Assembly (NCBI GenBank): GCA_040830725.1
Contig: JBFOMG010000027.1
Location: 1-64,000, forward strand
Source of the DNA: JAWKWH01 sp040830725
Lineage (GTDB): Bacteria > Pseudomonadota > Alphaproteobacteria > Rhizobiales > Rhizobiaceae
Length of the DNA: 64,000 nucleotides
Direction: 5' to 3'
In this document: piece by piece, positions 1-9,502 of the stretch
Layout of the letters: every line of letters starts with the position of its first letter
How positions within the stretch are numbered: position 1 is the stretch's first letter
Made by a program: the position numbers and the translations under genes
Notes under the pieces: generated by a model
Database searches by the model: none
Seen by the model: the letters and a program-made list of their open reading frames with translations, nothing else
What the model was told of the DNA's origin: nothing

Positions 1-1
1 G

Positions 2-1711
2 AGCGGCGGTGCGCGCGTCGGCTATATCGACGGCGAATATGTGCTCAACCCGCACATCGACGAGATGCCGGAATCGAAGCTCGACCTGATGGTTGCGGGC
101 ACGCAGGAAGCGGTCTTGATGGTGGAATCGGAAGCCCAGCAGCTTGACGAGGAAACCATGCTCGGTGCGGTCATGTTCGGCCACCAAAGCATGCAGTCGG
201 TCATCGAGGCGATCATCAAGCTCGCCGAAGTGGCGGCCAAAGAGCCGCGTGACTATCAGCCCGAGGACCTTTCCGAACTGGAAGGTGAGATGCTGTCGAT
301 GGTCGAGGCCGATCTTCGCGACGCATACAAGATCACCGACAAGCAGGAGCGCTACGACGCCCTCGACGCGGCGAAGGCAAAGGTCAAGGATCACTATACG
401 CCTGCCGAAGACGAGGAGCCGAAATGGTCGGCCGAACAGGTCGCCACCGTCTTCAAGTCGCTGCAGGCCAAGATTGTTCGCTGGAACATTCTCGATACGG
501 GAAGCCGCATCGACGGGCGCGACCTGTCGACCGTTCGATCGATCATCTCGGAAGTCGGCATCCTGCCGCGCACCCATGGTTCGGCGCTGTTTACCCGCGG
601 CGAAACCCAGGCGATCGTGGTCGCGACGCTCGGCACCGGCGAAGACGAGCAATATGTCGATTCGCTGACCGGCATGTACAAGGAATCGTTCATGCTGCAC
701 TACAACTTCCCGCCTTATTCGGTGGGTGAGACTGGCCGCATGTTGTCGCCCGGACGCCGCGAAATCGGCCATGGCAAGCTTGCCTGGCGCGCAGTTCATC
801 CTTTGCTTCCGACGGCGGAGCAGTTCCCCTACACGATCCGCGCCGTCTCCGAGATAACCGAATCCAACGGATCGTCATCGATGGCAACGGTTTGCGGCAC
901 GTCTCTGGCGCTCATGGACGCCGGCGTTCCGCTGGCAAGCCCGGTAGCCGGCATCGCCATGGGCCTGATCAAGGAAGGCGACCGTTTCGCTGTCCTGTCC
1001 GACATTCTCGGCGATGAGGATCATCTGGGTGACATGGACTTCAAGGTTGCCGGCACTGAAGACGGTATCACGTCGCTGCAGATGGACATCAAGATCGACG
1101 GCATAACCGAAGAGATCATGAAGACCGCGCTTGCCCAGGCAAAGGACGGCCGTGTGCATATTCTTGGCGAGATGGCCAAGGCACTGTCCGAGAGCCGCGA
1201 AGAGCTCGGCGAGTTCGCTCCGCGTATCGAGGTCATGAACATCCCGACCGACAAGATCCGCGATGTCATCGGCACCGGCGGCAAGGTCATTCGCGAGATT
1301 GTCGAAAAGACCGGCGCCAAGATCAACATCGAGGACGACGGTACCGTCAAGATCGCCTCTTCCAGCGCCAAGGAGATCGAGGCCGCCAAGAAGTGGATTC
1401 ATTCCCTGACCGCCGAGCCGGAAGTGGGCGTGATCTATGAAGGCACGGTCGTGAAAACCGCTGATTTCGGCGCTTTCGTCAACTTCTTCGGACCAAAAGA
1501 CGGTTTGGTGCACATCTCGCAGCTGGCGCAGGAACGCGTCGGCAAAACCACCGATGTGGTCAAGGAAGGCGATAAGGTCTGGGTCAAGCTGATGGGCTTT
1601 GACGAGCGCGGCAAGGTTCGCCTGTCGATGAAGGTCGTCAACCAGGAGACCGGCGAGGAAATTCCGCGCGAACCGCGCAAGGAAAAGAAGGAACAGGCTG
1701 ACGCCGGATAA
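2..1711 (+). CDS. pnp: Polyribonucleotide nucleotidyltransferase (PNPase), 5' end missing
   Basis: Phosphorolytic 3'-5' exoribonuclease of mRNA decay and a core degradosome enzyme. The reading frame is open from base 2, so the gene starts before the window; about 569 residues of a family of roughly 700 are present, missing the first RNase PH domain. Visible in order: the end of the linker, the second RNase PH domain (starting near DGRDLSTVRSI, with the acidic active-site stretch DFKVAGTEDGI), a KH domain with the GTGG loop (bases about 1230-1390) and a C-terminal S1 domain (about 1430-1650, with DFGAFVNFFGP and LVHISQL). The tail is short and charged. A clear intrinsic terminator follows 26 bases after the stop, so pnp ends its transcription unit. 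The family assignment is secure. Confidence 0.97.
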   Translation, partial: SGGARVGYIDGEYVLNPHIDEMPESKLDLMVAGTQEAVLMVESEAQQLDEETMLGAVMFGHQSMQSVIEAIIKLAEVAAKEPRDYQPEDLSELEGEMLSMVEADLRDAYKITDKQERYDALDAAKAKVKDHYTPAEDEEPKWSAEQVATVFKSLQAKIVRWNILDTGSRIDGRDLSTVRSIISEVGILPRTHGSALFTRGETQAIVVATLGTGEDEQYVDSLTGMYKESFMLHYNFPPYSVGETGRMLSPGRREIGHGKLAWRAVHPLLPTAEQFPYTIRAVSEITESNGSSSMATVCGTSLALMDAGVPLASPVAGIAMGLIKEGDRFAVLSDILGDEDHLGDMDFKVAGTEDGITSLQMDIKIDGITEEIMKTALAQAKDGRVHILGEMAKALSESREELGEFAPRIEVMNIPTDKIRDVIGTGGKVIREIVEKTGAKINIEDDGTVKIASSSAKEIEAAKKWIHSLTAEPEVGVIYEGTVVKTADFGAFVNFFGPKDGLVHISQLAQERVGKTTDVVKEGDKVWVKLMGFDERGKVRLSMKVVNQETGEEIPREPRKEKKEQADAG

Positions 1712-1736
1712 TGCCCGGAAAGCATGTGTTTTGAGG

Positions 1737-1764
1737 GCGCGGGGCGATTGTCCCGCGCTTTTTT
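1737..1764 (+). terminator. Intrinsic terminator of pnp
   Basis: Perfect 7-bp GC stem (GCGCGGG at 1737-1743 with CCCGCGC at 1752-1758) followed at once by six T residues. It lies just after pnp and before the start chosen for the next gene, which argues against a longer N-terminus for that gene. Confidence 0.9.
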
Positions 1765-1804
1765 GTTGGCTGTATTTTGTGTGAAACCGGGTTACTCACA
1801 GGCC

Positions 1805-2821
1805 ATGAACGCTGATCCGCAAATCGAAACGCTGCTTTATCCGCTGCGATCTGAAATGATCGGCGATGCTGAAGGCTGGCAGAACATTCTGTGTATCGGA
1901 CTCTCGGAACCACTCACTATCGAAGAATTGATCAGCGCGAAACTCACTTATGCGCAGGGGTTTCGCCCGGATTTCCTGAAGCTGCAACGTGCCGGCTGTT
2001 ATGTCGTCCCCGAGCTCCCAAAGCGTGGTGGTTATGATGCTGTGCTTGTTCGCCTGGGGCGGCATCGAGGGCAAAACGAAGCCTGGCTGGCTGAGGCTCG
2101 TAAGCTCGTCAAGAAAGATGGGCTGATCCTTGCCAGCGGAGGCAAGACCGATGGTGCTGTGAGCTTGCGCAAACGCATTGCCAAGGCTGGAATGGCCATC
2201 GACTATGCGTCGTTGAATCATGGCGTCGTGTTTTGGTTTGATGCAGCCGGGGCAGCCGCGCTGTCTGATTTGGCGCCCACATCCGCAACCCCGGTCGAAG
2301 GGCGGTTTGTGACCGCGCCAGGCATGTTTTCGCACGGCAAGATCGACTCCGGGTCTCGCCTGCTCGCGCAACACTTGCCGGATAGTCTGTCAGGTGTCGT
2401 GGCTGATTTCTGCGCCGGCTGGGGATATTTGTCGTCCAGGATTGCCGAGCAATGCCCGGGGGTCGAAACCCTGCATCTCTACGAAGCTGACCATGCTTCA
2501 CTGCAAGCCGCCAAGACCAATCTGCAGGCCTTGAACAGTGTGAAGGTGGAGTTTTTCTGGCACGATCTCTTTGGCGAACCGTTGGACCAACATTATGACG
2601 CGATCGTCATGAATCCGCCGTTCCATACGGGCCGGAAAGCCGAACCGGAACTGGGGATTCGGTTGATTGAAGTTGCGCACGATGCCCTTCGCGACAGGGG
2701 CCACTTACTGCTGGTCGCCAACCGGCAGCTGCCGTATGAGACGACACTGAAGTCACAATTCGGCAGCGTGAATACTGTGGTAGAAGACGCGCACTACAAG
2801 GTCTTGATCGCGGTTCGTTGA
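1805..2821 (+). CDS. RsmC-like class I SAM-dependent methyltransferase
   Basis: 338 residues, close to the length of E. coli RsmC (16S rRNA guanine-1207 N2-methyltransferase). The C-terminal half carries SAM motif I (VADFCAGWGYLS, residues about 199-210) and the catalytic motif NPPFHTG (about 270-276) typical of N2-guanine and N6-adenine methylation. The N-terminal half is a degenerate methyltransferase-like domain, as in RsmC. The frame is open further upstream, to about 1724, but the pnp terminator lies inside that extension, so the ATG at 1805 is chosen. It ends five bases before the convergent dehydrogenase gene. RNA methylation is likely; the exact target base is inferred from the family only. 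Confidence 0.85.
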   Translation: MNADPQIETLLYPLRSEMIGDAEGWQNILCIGLSEPLTIEELISAKLTYAQGFRPDFLKLQRAGCYVVPELPKRGGYDAVLVRLGRHRGQNEAWLAEARKLVKKDGLILASGGKTDGAVSLRKRIAKAGMAIDYASLNHGVVFWFDAAGAAALSDLAPTSATPVEGRFVTAPGMFSHGKIDSGSRLLAQHLPDSLSGVVADFCAGWGYLSSRIAEQCPGVETLHLYEADHASLQAAKTNLQALNSVKVEFFWHDLFGEPLDQHYDAIVMNPPFHTGRKAEPELGIRLIEVAHDALRDRGHLLLVANRQLPYETTLKSQFGSVNTVVEDAHYKVLIAVR

Positions 2822-2826
2822 TCCCA

Positions 2827-3828
2827 TCAGGCCAGCGACGGCAGCACCCGGTCCGGTGGCCGGTGTCCGTCGAAAAAGGTTCTGATATTCACGATAACCT
2901 TTTCGCCCATGTCGATCCGGCCTTCGATTGTCGCAGATCCCATATGCGGCAGGATGACGACTTTCCCGCTCTTGGCAAGCTTGACCAGTTTTGGATTGAC
3001 CGCTGGCTCGTGCTCAAACACATCAAGCCCGGCTCCGGCGATTTTCCCCTTTTCAATCAGCGAGATGAGCGCATCTTCGTCAATGATCTCGCCGCGAGCC
3101 GTATTGACGACAAACGCTGACGGCTGCAGCAGCTCCAATCGTCTTGCTGACAACAGGTGAAACGTTGCAGGCGTCGAGGGGCAGTTGACGGATATGATAT
3201 CCATTCGCGCCAACATCTGATCGAGGCTCTCCCAATAGGTAGCCTCCAGTTCTTCTTCGGTCGCTTCCGACACCCTGTGACGGTTGTGGTAGTGGATCGA
3301 AAGTCCGAATGCCTTTGCGCGCCGGGCGACAGCCGTACCGATGCGGCCCATGCCGACGATACCCAGCCTCTTGCCCCAGATCCGGTGTCCCAGCATCCAG
3401 GTCGGCGACCAGCCTGACCATTTGCCGTCACCCTTGAGAATATCGGCACCTTCGGTCAATCTGCGTGGCACAGCCAGCAGAAGTGCCAACGTCATGTCAG
3501 CGGTGTCTTCGTTCAGGACATTGGGCGTATTTGTGACGGTTATTCCCTTTTGGGCAGCCGCCGCGACATCGATATTGTCAACGCCGTTGCCGAAATTGGC
3601 GATCATCTTCAAATCGGGACCCGCCTGGTCAATCAGCGCCTTGTCGATGCGGTCGGTGACAGTGGGAACAATTACGTCTGCATCCTTGACCGCAGCGACC
3701 AATTGCGGTTGCGGCATCGGTGTATCGTCAATGTTGAGGACTGTTTCGAACAATTCGCACATTCGCGTTTCGACCGGATCCGGCAGTTTCCGGGTGATGA
3801 CGACTTTGGGCTTCTTTTTGCCGGTCAT
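2827..3828 (-). CDS. D-2-hydroxyacid dehydrogenase (D-glycerate dehydrogenase / hydroxypyruvate reductase type)
   Basis: 333 residues; NAD(P)-dependent oxidoreductase of the D-isomer-specific 2-hydroxyacid dehydrogenase family. The nucleotide-binding motif is GIVGMGRIG (residues 156-164), and the catalytic set R245, E274 and H295 lies in VNTARGE, FEHEP and LPHMGSAT. The Arg-Glu-His arrangement and the length fit glyoxylate/hydroxypyruvate reductases. The start is the ATG preceded by GAGGA seven bases upstream; the frame is open for 36 further codons but those have no family-like sequence. It is convergent with the RsmC-like gene. Physiological substrate (hydroxypyruvate, glyoxylate or another 2-oxoacid) cannot be read from the sequence. 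Confidence 0.88.
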   Translation of the reverse strand: MTGKKKPKVVITRKLPDPVETRMCELFETVLNIDDTPMPQPQLVAAVKDADVIVPTVTDRIDKALIDQAGPDLKMIANFGNGVDNIDVAAAAQKGITVTNTPNVLNEDTADMTLALLLAVPRRLTEGADILKGDGKWSGWSPTWMLGHRIWGKRLGIVGMGRIGTAVARRAKAFGLSIHYHNRHRVSEATEEELEATYWESLDQMLARMDIISVNCPSTPATFHLLSARRLELLQPSAFVVNTARGEIIDEDALISLIEKGKIAGAGLDVFEHEPAVNPKLVKLAKSGKVVILPHMGSATIEGRIDMGEKVIVNIRTFFDGHRPPDRVLPSLA

Positions 3829-4015
3829 GAAATCCTCAAAATGCAGTCTTGTTGAGAGGTCATTAACCAAGACGAGCGACACTGCAAATACGTCCGGACC
3901 ATGTTTCTGTCTAACAAGACCATGGCCCGTTGACAAAGAAAAAGCACGCGCTGCCGGTCAACAGCCAGCGGCAGTGCGCCCGCACCAAAAATGCCGATGG
4001 TAAAGGGGTACCGAG

Positions 4016-4585
4016 TTGTCACGTTCGTTGTTGGTAAAGCTTGCAGTTTCCACTTTCGCAATGTTTGCGGTCTCTTCGATCTCACATAACGGTCTTTCCG
4101 GCCTCTCGAAGGCGTATGCCCAGACGACAGGATCAATTCAACGCGGCCAGAGCGGACTGCCTTTGCCCCGTTTCGTCAGCCTGAAATCCAGCCGGGTAAA
4201 CATGCGGGTTGGGCCGGGAAGGGATTACTCCGTCGACTGGCTGTATCTCAAGTCCGGATTGCCACTTGAGGTAATCCAGGAGTACGACAATTGGCGCAAG
4301 GTTCGCGATTCCGAGGGAACAGAAGGCTGGATTTACCAATCGCTTCTTTCCGGGCGCCGGATGGGCATGGCCGCTCCCTGGCATCGCGGCAAGAAAGCGT
4401 CAGTAGACCTGCAGCGCGAGCCCGAAGATGAGTCCAAAACACTGGCGCTTATAGAACCCGGTGCAGTTGGCCGGGTGCATGTCTGCAATGGCGACTGGTG
4501 TGAAATGACCTTCGAAGGCCACAAAGGCTGGATCAAACAGGCTTTGATTTGGGGTGTCTATCCCGGCGAAACCTACGACGATTAA
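4016..4585 (+). CDS. Exported SH3-domain protein
   Basis: 189 residues with a TTG start and a Sec signal peptide that ends around AYAQ (residue about 36). The mature part contains two bacterial SH3-like segments, roughly residues 55-110 (VNMRVGPGRDYSVDWLYL) and 130-180 (ending GHKGWIKQALIWGVYP). Such periplasmic proteins are conserved in Rhizobiales beside irr and probably bind peptidoglycan or a cell-wall partner; that role is inferred from the domain. An internal ATG at 4061 is possible but would cut into the signal peptide. Its stop overlaps the stop of irr on the other strand by four bases. Confidence 0.75.
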   Translation: MSRSLLVKLAVSTFAMFAVSSISHNGLSGLSKAYAQTTGSIQRGQSGLPLPRFVSLKSSRVNMRVGPGRDYSVDWLYLKSGLPLEVIQEYDNWRKVRDSEGTEGWIYQSLLSGRRMGMAAPWHRGKKASVDLQREPEDESKTLALIEPGAVGRVHVCNGDWCEMTFEGHKGWIKQALIWGVYPGETYDD

Positions 4586-5025
4586 CCGGTTCGTCCTGGG
4601 TGGCGCTTGCGGCGCAGGCGGATAACAACATCGACATTGGCAATCTCCATTCCCTCGGGTGGTTCCGGAAGGTTGGAAATTGAGAATGGTCCGCCATCGA
4701 CATCAATGACCTTGTTCTCGCCCTCTACAAAGTAATGGTGGTGGTCAGACGTGTTCGTGTCGAAATAGGTACGTGCACCTTCAATCGCCAAAACGCGCAA
4801 CATTCCGGCTTCGGTAAACTGATGCAAGGTGTTGTAAACTGTGGCAAGCGACATGGTATGCCCTGCGCGCAAAGCCTCGGCATGCAGCTCTTCGGCCGCA
4901 AGATGGGTATTTCCCTTTGAGAACAAAAGCTCGGCCAATGCCACTCTTTGCCTGGTTGGACGCAGGCCGGCATCGCGAACCATCGCTTCAACACTGTTTT
5001 CAGTCAAATCTCTCATTTCCGGCAT
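4582..5025 (-). CDS. irr: Iron response regulator Irr (Fur family)
   Basis: Fur-superfamily transcription factor that, in rhizobia, represses iron-consuming genes such as haem synthesis when iron is scarce and is inactivated or degraded on binding haem. The N-terminal winged helix (LRPTRQRVALAELLF) is followed by the dimerisation domain with the three-histidine haem/metal site HHH (residues about 95-97), which is diagnostic of Irr rather than Fur. No cysteine-containing N-terminal haem regulatory motif is present, as in Rhizobium-type Irr. Start: ATG at 5025 chosen; a TTG at 5037 directly abuts AGGA and an ATG at 5016 is also possible. It is divergent from fabA, a conserved rhizobial arrangement. 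Confidence 0.92.
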   Translation of the reverse strand: MPEMRDLTENSVEAMVRDAGLRPTRQRVALAELLFSKGNTHLAAEELHAEALRAGHTMSLATVYNTLHQFTEAGMLRVLAIEGARTYFDTNTSDHHHYFVEGENKVIDVDGGPFSISNLPEPPEGMEIANVDVVIRLRRKRHPGRTG

Positions 5026-5248
5026 TGTCGGAACCAATCCTGCGTCAGCGGCGTATCCTGGAGCTGCCTCACTTCTGCTCGGCTCGAATTCAACATGAAT
5101 ATATTCGCTGGCAAAACACGGATCAATAGCGTCGAATTAGCTCTTTTTTGAGGGTGAAAACGGCAAAGGGCGGTTTCCGGTGCGAAACAAGCTGTGATAG
5201 GGGAAGAGCACAACGCGCAGCCATACAACCGGGGCGAAGGGATATTTC

Positions 5249-5761
5249 ATGGCCGAACGTAAGTCGAGTTACGACTTTGAAGATTTGCTGGCTTGCAGCC
5301 GTGGCGATTTGTTCGGCCCCGGAAATGCGCAGCTACCTGCGCCGCCCATGCTGATGTTCGACCGCATAACGGACATCAGCGAGGAAGGCGGTGAGTTTGG
5401 AAAAGGCTATCTTCGGGCGGATTTTGCAATTAAGCCTGATCACTGGTTTTTCCCCTGTCATTTTCCCGGAAATCCGGTAATGCCCGGCTGTTTGGGTCTG
5501 GATGCCATGTGGCAGATGACCGGTTTTTTTCTCGGTTGGCTTGGCGAACAGGGAAAAGGGATGGCATTGTCCACCGGTGAGGTTAAGTTCAAGGGGATGG
5601 TTACCCCGGCGACAAAACTTGTTGAGTACGGCGTCGACTTCAAGCGGATCATGCGTGGGCGATTGGTTCTCGGAATTGCTGATGGCTGGCTTAAAGCGGA
5701 TGGCGATCCTATCTACAAAGCGACAGACCTGAGGGTGGGTCTGGCGAAACAGGGTTCCTGA
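5249..5761 (+). CDS. fabA: 3-hydroxydecanoyl-ACP dehydratase/isomerase FabA
   Basis: 170 residues. Dehydrates 3-hydroxydecanoyl-ACP and isomerises trans-2- to cis-3-decenoyl-ACP, the branch point to unsaturated fatty acids. The active-site histidine is H71 in CHFPGNPVMPG and the catalytic aspartate is D85 in LGLDAMWQ. AAGGG lies seven bases before the ATG. It is the first gene of fabA-fabB-fabI (gaps 32 and 14 bases), which encode successive steps of the same cycle. Confidence 0.97.
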   Translation: MAERKSSYDFEDLLACSRGDLFGPGNAQLPAPPMLMFDRITDISEEGGEFGKGYLRADFAIKPDHWFFPCHFPGNPVMPGCLGLDAMWQMTGFFLGWLGEQGKGMALSTGEVKFKGMVTPATKLVEYGVDFKRIMRGRLVLGIADGWLKADGDPIYKATDLRVGLAKQGS

Positions 5762-5793
5762 CAACCAAAGGCGCCAGTTGGCGGAGGAAAACG

Positions 5794-7011
5794 ATGAAAC
5801 GAGTCGCAGTGACCGGAATGGGGATCGTTTCCTCCATTGGCAACAACACGCAGGAAGTCGTGGCGTCGTTAAGAGAGGCCAAGTCCGGTATTTCCTTTTC
5901 TCAGGACTTTGCCGATCACGGGTTTCGTTCTCAGGTTTGGGGTCGTCCAACGCTCGACCCCACCGATGTTGTGGACCGGCGGGCCATGCGTTTTCTGAGT
6001 GAAGGAGGCGCCTGGAATCACGTTGCAATGAAGCAGGCCATAGTGGACAGCGGACTGGAAGAAACCGACATTACCAATGAGCGGACCGGCATAATCATGG
6101 GTTCCGGGGGCGCGTCGACCAAAGCGATCGTTGAAGCGGCAGACATCACCCGCGAAAAAGGCAGCCCCAAGCGGATCGGACCGTTTGCCGTGCCCAAGGC
6201 AATGTCCTCAACCGCGTCCGCGACGCTTGCGACATGGTTCAAGATACATGGCGTCAACTATTCTATTTCCTCAGCCTGTTCGACATCGGCTCACTGCATC
6301 GGCAATTCCTATGAGTTGATCCAGATGGGCAAACAGGATGTGATGTTTGCCGGCGGACATGAAGACCTTGACTGGACGATGTCCAACCTGTTCGACGCAA
6401 TGGGTGCCATGTCGTCCAAATACAATGAGAATGCCGCGTCAGCCTCCCGCGCTTTTGACGCTACCCGGGACGGCTTTGTTATCGCTGGCGGAGCCGGGGT
6501 TCTGGTGCTGGAGGAAATGGAACGCGCGAAAGCGCGTGGTGCGAAGATCTATGGGGAAATTGTCGGCTACGGTGCGACATCGGATGGCTACGATATGGTC
6601 CAGCCTTCCGGAGAGGGCGCCATTCGTTGCATGCGGCAGGCTTTGGCGACAGTGAATGGCCGGGTCGATTATATCAACACCCATGGAACCTCAACGCCGG
6701 TGGGTGACAGCAGGGAGATCGCTGCAATTCGTGAGGTATTCAAGGATGAAATGCCGCACATTGCGTCAACAAAGTCATTGACCGGGCATTCCCTGGGCGC
6801 GGCAGGCGTTCAGGAATCGATATATACGCTGCTCATGATGAAGGGGGGCTTCAAGGGTGAGAGCGCACATATCGGTGAAATTGATTCCGAGTTCGAAGAC
6901 GTGCCCATTTTGCGGGACCGGCTGGATGAGGAAATTGAGATCGGGCTTTCGAACTCTTTCGGTTTTGGCGGCACGAACGCCACGCTGGTCTTCCAGCGTC
7001 ATGATGCGTGA
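5794..7011 (+). CDS. fabB: 3-oxoacyl-ACP synthase I FabB
   Basis: 405 residues, the usual KAS I length. Condensing enzyme needed to elongate the cis-3-decenoyl product of FabA. The catalytic triad is C162 (SACSTSAH), H297 (NTHGTST) and H332 (GHSLGAAG), with K327 just before; E. coli FabB has the same set shifted by one residue. A GGAGG-like site (GGCGGAGG) precedes the ATG. Adjacent to fabA, as is normal for this pathway, which identifies it as FabB rather than FabF. Confidence 0.97.
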   Translation: MKRVAVTGMGIVSSIGNNTQEVVASLREAKSGISFSQDFADHGFRSQVWGRPTLDPTDVVDRRAMRFLSEGGAWNHVAMKQAIVDSGLEETDITNERTGIIMGSGGASTKAIVEAADITREKGSPKRIGPFAVPKAMSSTASATLATWFKIHGVNYSISSACSTSAHCIGNSYELIQMGKQDVMFAGGHEDLDWTMSNLFDAMGAMSSKYNENAASASRAFDATRDGFVIAGGAGVLVLEEMERAKARGAKIYGEIVGYGATSDGYDMVQPSGEGAIRCMRQALATVNGRVDYINTHGTSTPVGDSREIAAIREVFKDEMPHIASTKSLTGHSLGAAGVQESIYTLLMMKGGFKGESAHIGEIDSEFEDVPILRDRLDEEIEIGLSNSFGFGGTNATLVFQRHDA

Positions 7012-7025
7012 GGGAATTTCACTGA

Positions 7026-7832
7026 ATGAGCAGACTTATGGAAGGCCGCCGCGGCCTTGTTATGGGGGTCGCCAACGACCATTCCATCGCATGGGGTATT
7101 GCCGAAAGACTGGCAGCTGAAGGCGCTGTACTGGCGTTTACCTATCAAGGAGAAGCATTTGGCCGCCGGGTAAAACCGCTGGCGGAGAAGGCCGGTGCTT
7201 CGATTGTGCTTCCCTGCGATGTCGAAGATCTGGAATCGGTCAAACAATGCTTCGATCATCTGCGTTCCGAATGGGGCAAACTCGACTTCATCGTGCACGC
7301 GATCGGATTTTCGGACAAAAATGAACTGAAGGGATTATACGCCGACACTTCGCGCGAGAATTTTCAGCGCACAATGCTGGTGTCGTGTTTCTCGTTCACC
7401 GAAGTGGCCAGAGAAGCTGCGGCTTTGATGGCTGATGGTGGCTCTATCATCACCTTGACCTACGCCGGATCGGTGCGGGTGATGCCAAATTACAATGTTA
7501 TGGGCGTGGCAAAGGCTGCTTTGGAGGCGAGCATCCGTTATCTTGCCAACGATTACGGGCCAAGGGGCATTCGTGTAAACGGAATTTCAGCCGGACCGGT
7601 ACGCACGCTGGCTGGAGCCGGCATATCCGACGCGCGGCACATGTTTGCCTACCAGGCCCGGAATTCTCCGCTCAGGCGGACGGTCACGATTGAGGAAGTC
7701 GGAAATTCCGCCCTGTATTTGCTGTCCGATCTGTCATCCGGCGTGACCGGCGAAATCCATTATGTGGATTCAGGCTACAATATTGTCTCCATGCCAAGGC
7801 TGGACGAATTGAAAAGCCTGACCGATCAATGA
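7026..7832 (+). CDS. fabI: Enoyl-ACP reductase FabI (NADH)
   Basis: 268 residues. Reduces trans-2-enoyl-ACP, the last step of each elongation cycle. Visible: the N-terminal nucleotide-binding motif GVANDHSIAWG, and the FabI active site Y146, Y156 and K163 with the Tyr-x6-Lys spacing that separates FabI from ordinary short-chain dehydrogenases. These positions coincide with those of E. coli FabI. Third gene of the fabA-fabB-fabI operon, 14 bases after fabB. No classical triclosan-resistance call is attempted. Confidence 0.96.
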   Translation: MSRLMEGRRGLVMGVANDHSIAWGIAERLAAEGAVLAFTYQGEAFGRRVKPLAEKAGASIVLPCDVEDLESVKQCFDHLRSEWGKLDFIVHAIGFSDKNELKGLYADTSRENFQRTMLVSCFSFTEVAREAAALMADGGSIITLTYAGSVRVMPNYNVMGVAKAALEASIRYLANDYGPRGIRVNGISAGPVRTLAGAGISDARHMFAYQARNSPLRRTVTIEEVGNSALYLLSDLSSGVTGEIHYVDSGYNIVSMPRLDELKSLTDQ

Positions 7833-7937
7833 AATAGCCATCCTTTCAAATTCGCCAATCCGTTAAAATTGCAATGGAAGTTTGAGCGGCAGGTTAACGA
7901 GTCTCGGGTAGTCTTCCCTGTAAGCAGGGGAAGTTGC

Positions 7938-9479
7938 ATGGCTTCAGTGGCTACAAAGAAAAACCCGGCACGTACTCCGGTGTTCAGGCTGATTACGATC
8001 GCAAGCGTCGGTTTGTGCAGCTTTCTGATTGTGCTGTGGGGCTTGAGATTTAGCTTTGGCGATGGGCTTGTTGGACTATCAGCGGAGTCCATTGGTGCCA
8101 TGATTGCGGCGCTGTGCACATTGGCGACCGCGGGCGGGGTAATCTCGTTTTTTGCCGGTGTGGATGAATCCTCCGAATATGTCTTTACCGAAACACAAGT
8201 CGACCGCCTGACCGGGTTTCACTCCCGTACTGCGATGATCGGCAAGATTGCCGAAGCTGCGATTAAAGCTGAACGGACGAAAGTGCCCATCTACATGATC
8301 GATGTCGATATTGATCGCTTCAAACAGATCAACGATGCAATCGGTTACAGTCACGGCGACGAATTGATCCGCAGTTTTGCGGCCCGTCTGCGACAATTAC
8401 TGCCGGAATCAGTTGAGATAGGGCGCATTGGTGCAGGTGAATTCGCAGCACTTGCAAGTGCAAATGCGCTTAAGGACGGCCTGGATGTGACCGTTGAAGC
8501 GCTTCTGGTCTCATTGATGGAGCCATATCAGATTTCTACGCATGCCCAGACGCTGAACATTTCGGCTGGTATCATCTCGATGCCTAATGATGGCACCGAT
8601 CCGATCAAGTTGCTGCGCAGGTCAAATTTGGCGCTGCAACATGCAAGAGCGGCGGGAGCCGGCAATTGGTCCGCCTATCACGACGAAATGGGCAGGGTGG
8701 CTGAATACAGGCAATGGATCGAAACGGAATTGAATGGTGCGGTCGAACGCAGTGATTTCGATCTGCACTACCAGCCGCAACTCGACCTGGCGACCAATGA
8801 GGTCGTTGGCTATGAGGCGCTCATCCGCTGGCGCCATCCCGATCGCGGCATGATTCCGCCAAACGAGTTCATTTCCGTTGCTGAAGAAACCGGAATGATT
8901 ATTGAAATCGGCGAATGGGTTTTGCGAAAGGCTTGCAAAGACGCCCTGCGCCTGCCGGAAAGCTGCTTTGTCGCTGTCAATATATCTGCCGTGCAGTTCA
9001 TGACCCGTGATTTCACGGAGATGGTTCGCGGCATTTTGGTCGAAACTGGTTTGGCTCCCGGAAGACTTGAACTGGAAATCACCGAGACTGCCATGATGCA
9101 GGACAAGGCAAGGGCCGCCAAAATCCTCGAAGAGATAATGGCCTTGGGCATATCGGTGGCAGTGGACGATTTTGGTACAGGCTATTCGAACCTGAGCTAT
9201 CTGATCGATTTCCGTTTCAACAAGCTGAAAATAGACCGCTCTTTTGTCAGCCGTCTGGATCAGGATGCATCCGGCACCGGCGGTGCCGTTGTGTCCACCA
9301 TTGTCGGATTGAGCCGGGCGCTTGGCGTCGACACAATCGCCGAAGGCGTTGAGACCGAGGACCAGGCAGTGCTGCTTCGAGCAGCCGGCTGTGACGTCGT
9401 ACAGGGGTTCTATTATGGCAAACCCGAGCCATTGACGCTGCCGAGCGCTGGTGTTCTCACCTCAAAGACAGCCCACTGA
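7938..9479 (+). CDS. Membrane GGDEF-EAL protein, probable cyclic-di-GMP phosphodiesterase
   Basis: 513 residues. Two N-terminal membrane segments (about 15-37 and 50-72), then a GGDEF domain (about 85-245) and an EAL domain (about 260-500). The diguanylate cyclase signature is degenerate, GAGEF at 165-169, so cyclase activity is unlikely. The EAL domain has all expected metal and catalytic residues: EALIRW at 293, AVNISAVQF, ELEITETAMM, VDDFGTGYSN, LKIDRSFV and IAEGVET. A c-di-GMP hydrolase, perhaps with a GTP-sensing GGDEF, is the best reading. The ATG at 7938 is chosen because AGGGG stands eight bases upstream; the frame is open to a TTG at 7869. Confidence 0.88.
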   Translation: MASVATKKNPARTPVFRLITIASVGLCSFLIVLWGLRFSFGDGLVGLSAESIGAMIAALCTLATAGGVISFFAGVDESSEYVFTETQVDRLTGFHSRTAMIGKIAEAAIKAERTKVPIYMIDVDIDRFKQINDAIGYSHGDELIRSFAARLRQLLPESVEIGRIGAGEFAALASANALKDGLDVTVEALLVSLMEPYQISTHAQTLNISAGIISMPNDGTDPIKLLRRSNLALQHARAAGAGNWSAYHDEMGRVAEYRQWIETELNGAVERSDFDLHYQPQLDLATNEVVGYEALIRWRHPDRGMIPPNEFISVAEETGMIIEIGEWVLRKACKDALRLPESCFVAVNISAVQFMTRDFTEMVRGILVETGLAPGRLELEITETAMMQDKARAAKILEEIMALGISVAVDDFGTGYSNLSYLIDFRFNKLKIDRSFVSRLDQDASGTGGAVVSTIVGLSRALGVDTIAEGVETEDQAVLLRAAGCDVVQGFYYGKPEPLTLPSAGVLTSKTAH

Positions 9480-9502
9480 TTTCATTCCAAACGTGGCATG
9501 GT

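Noticed and set aside
875..1513. Long minus-strand open frame inside pnp
   Set aside because: It is the antisense shadow of the PNPase S1/KH region and its translation resembles no family.
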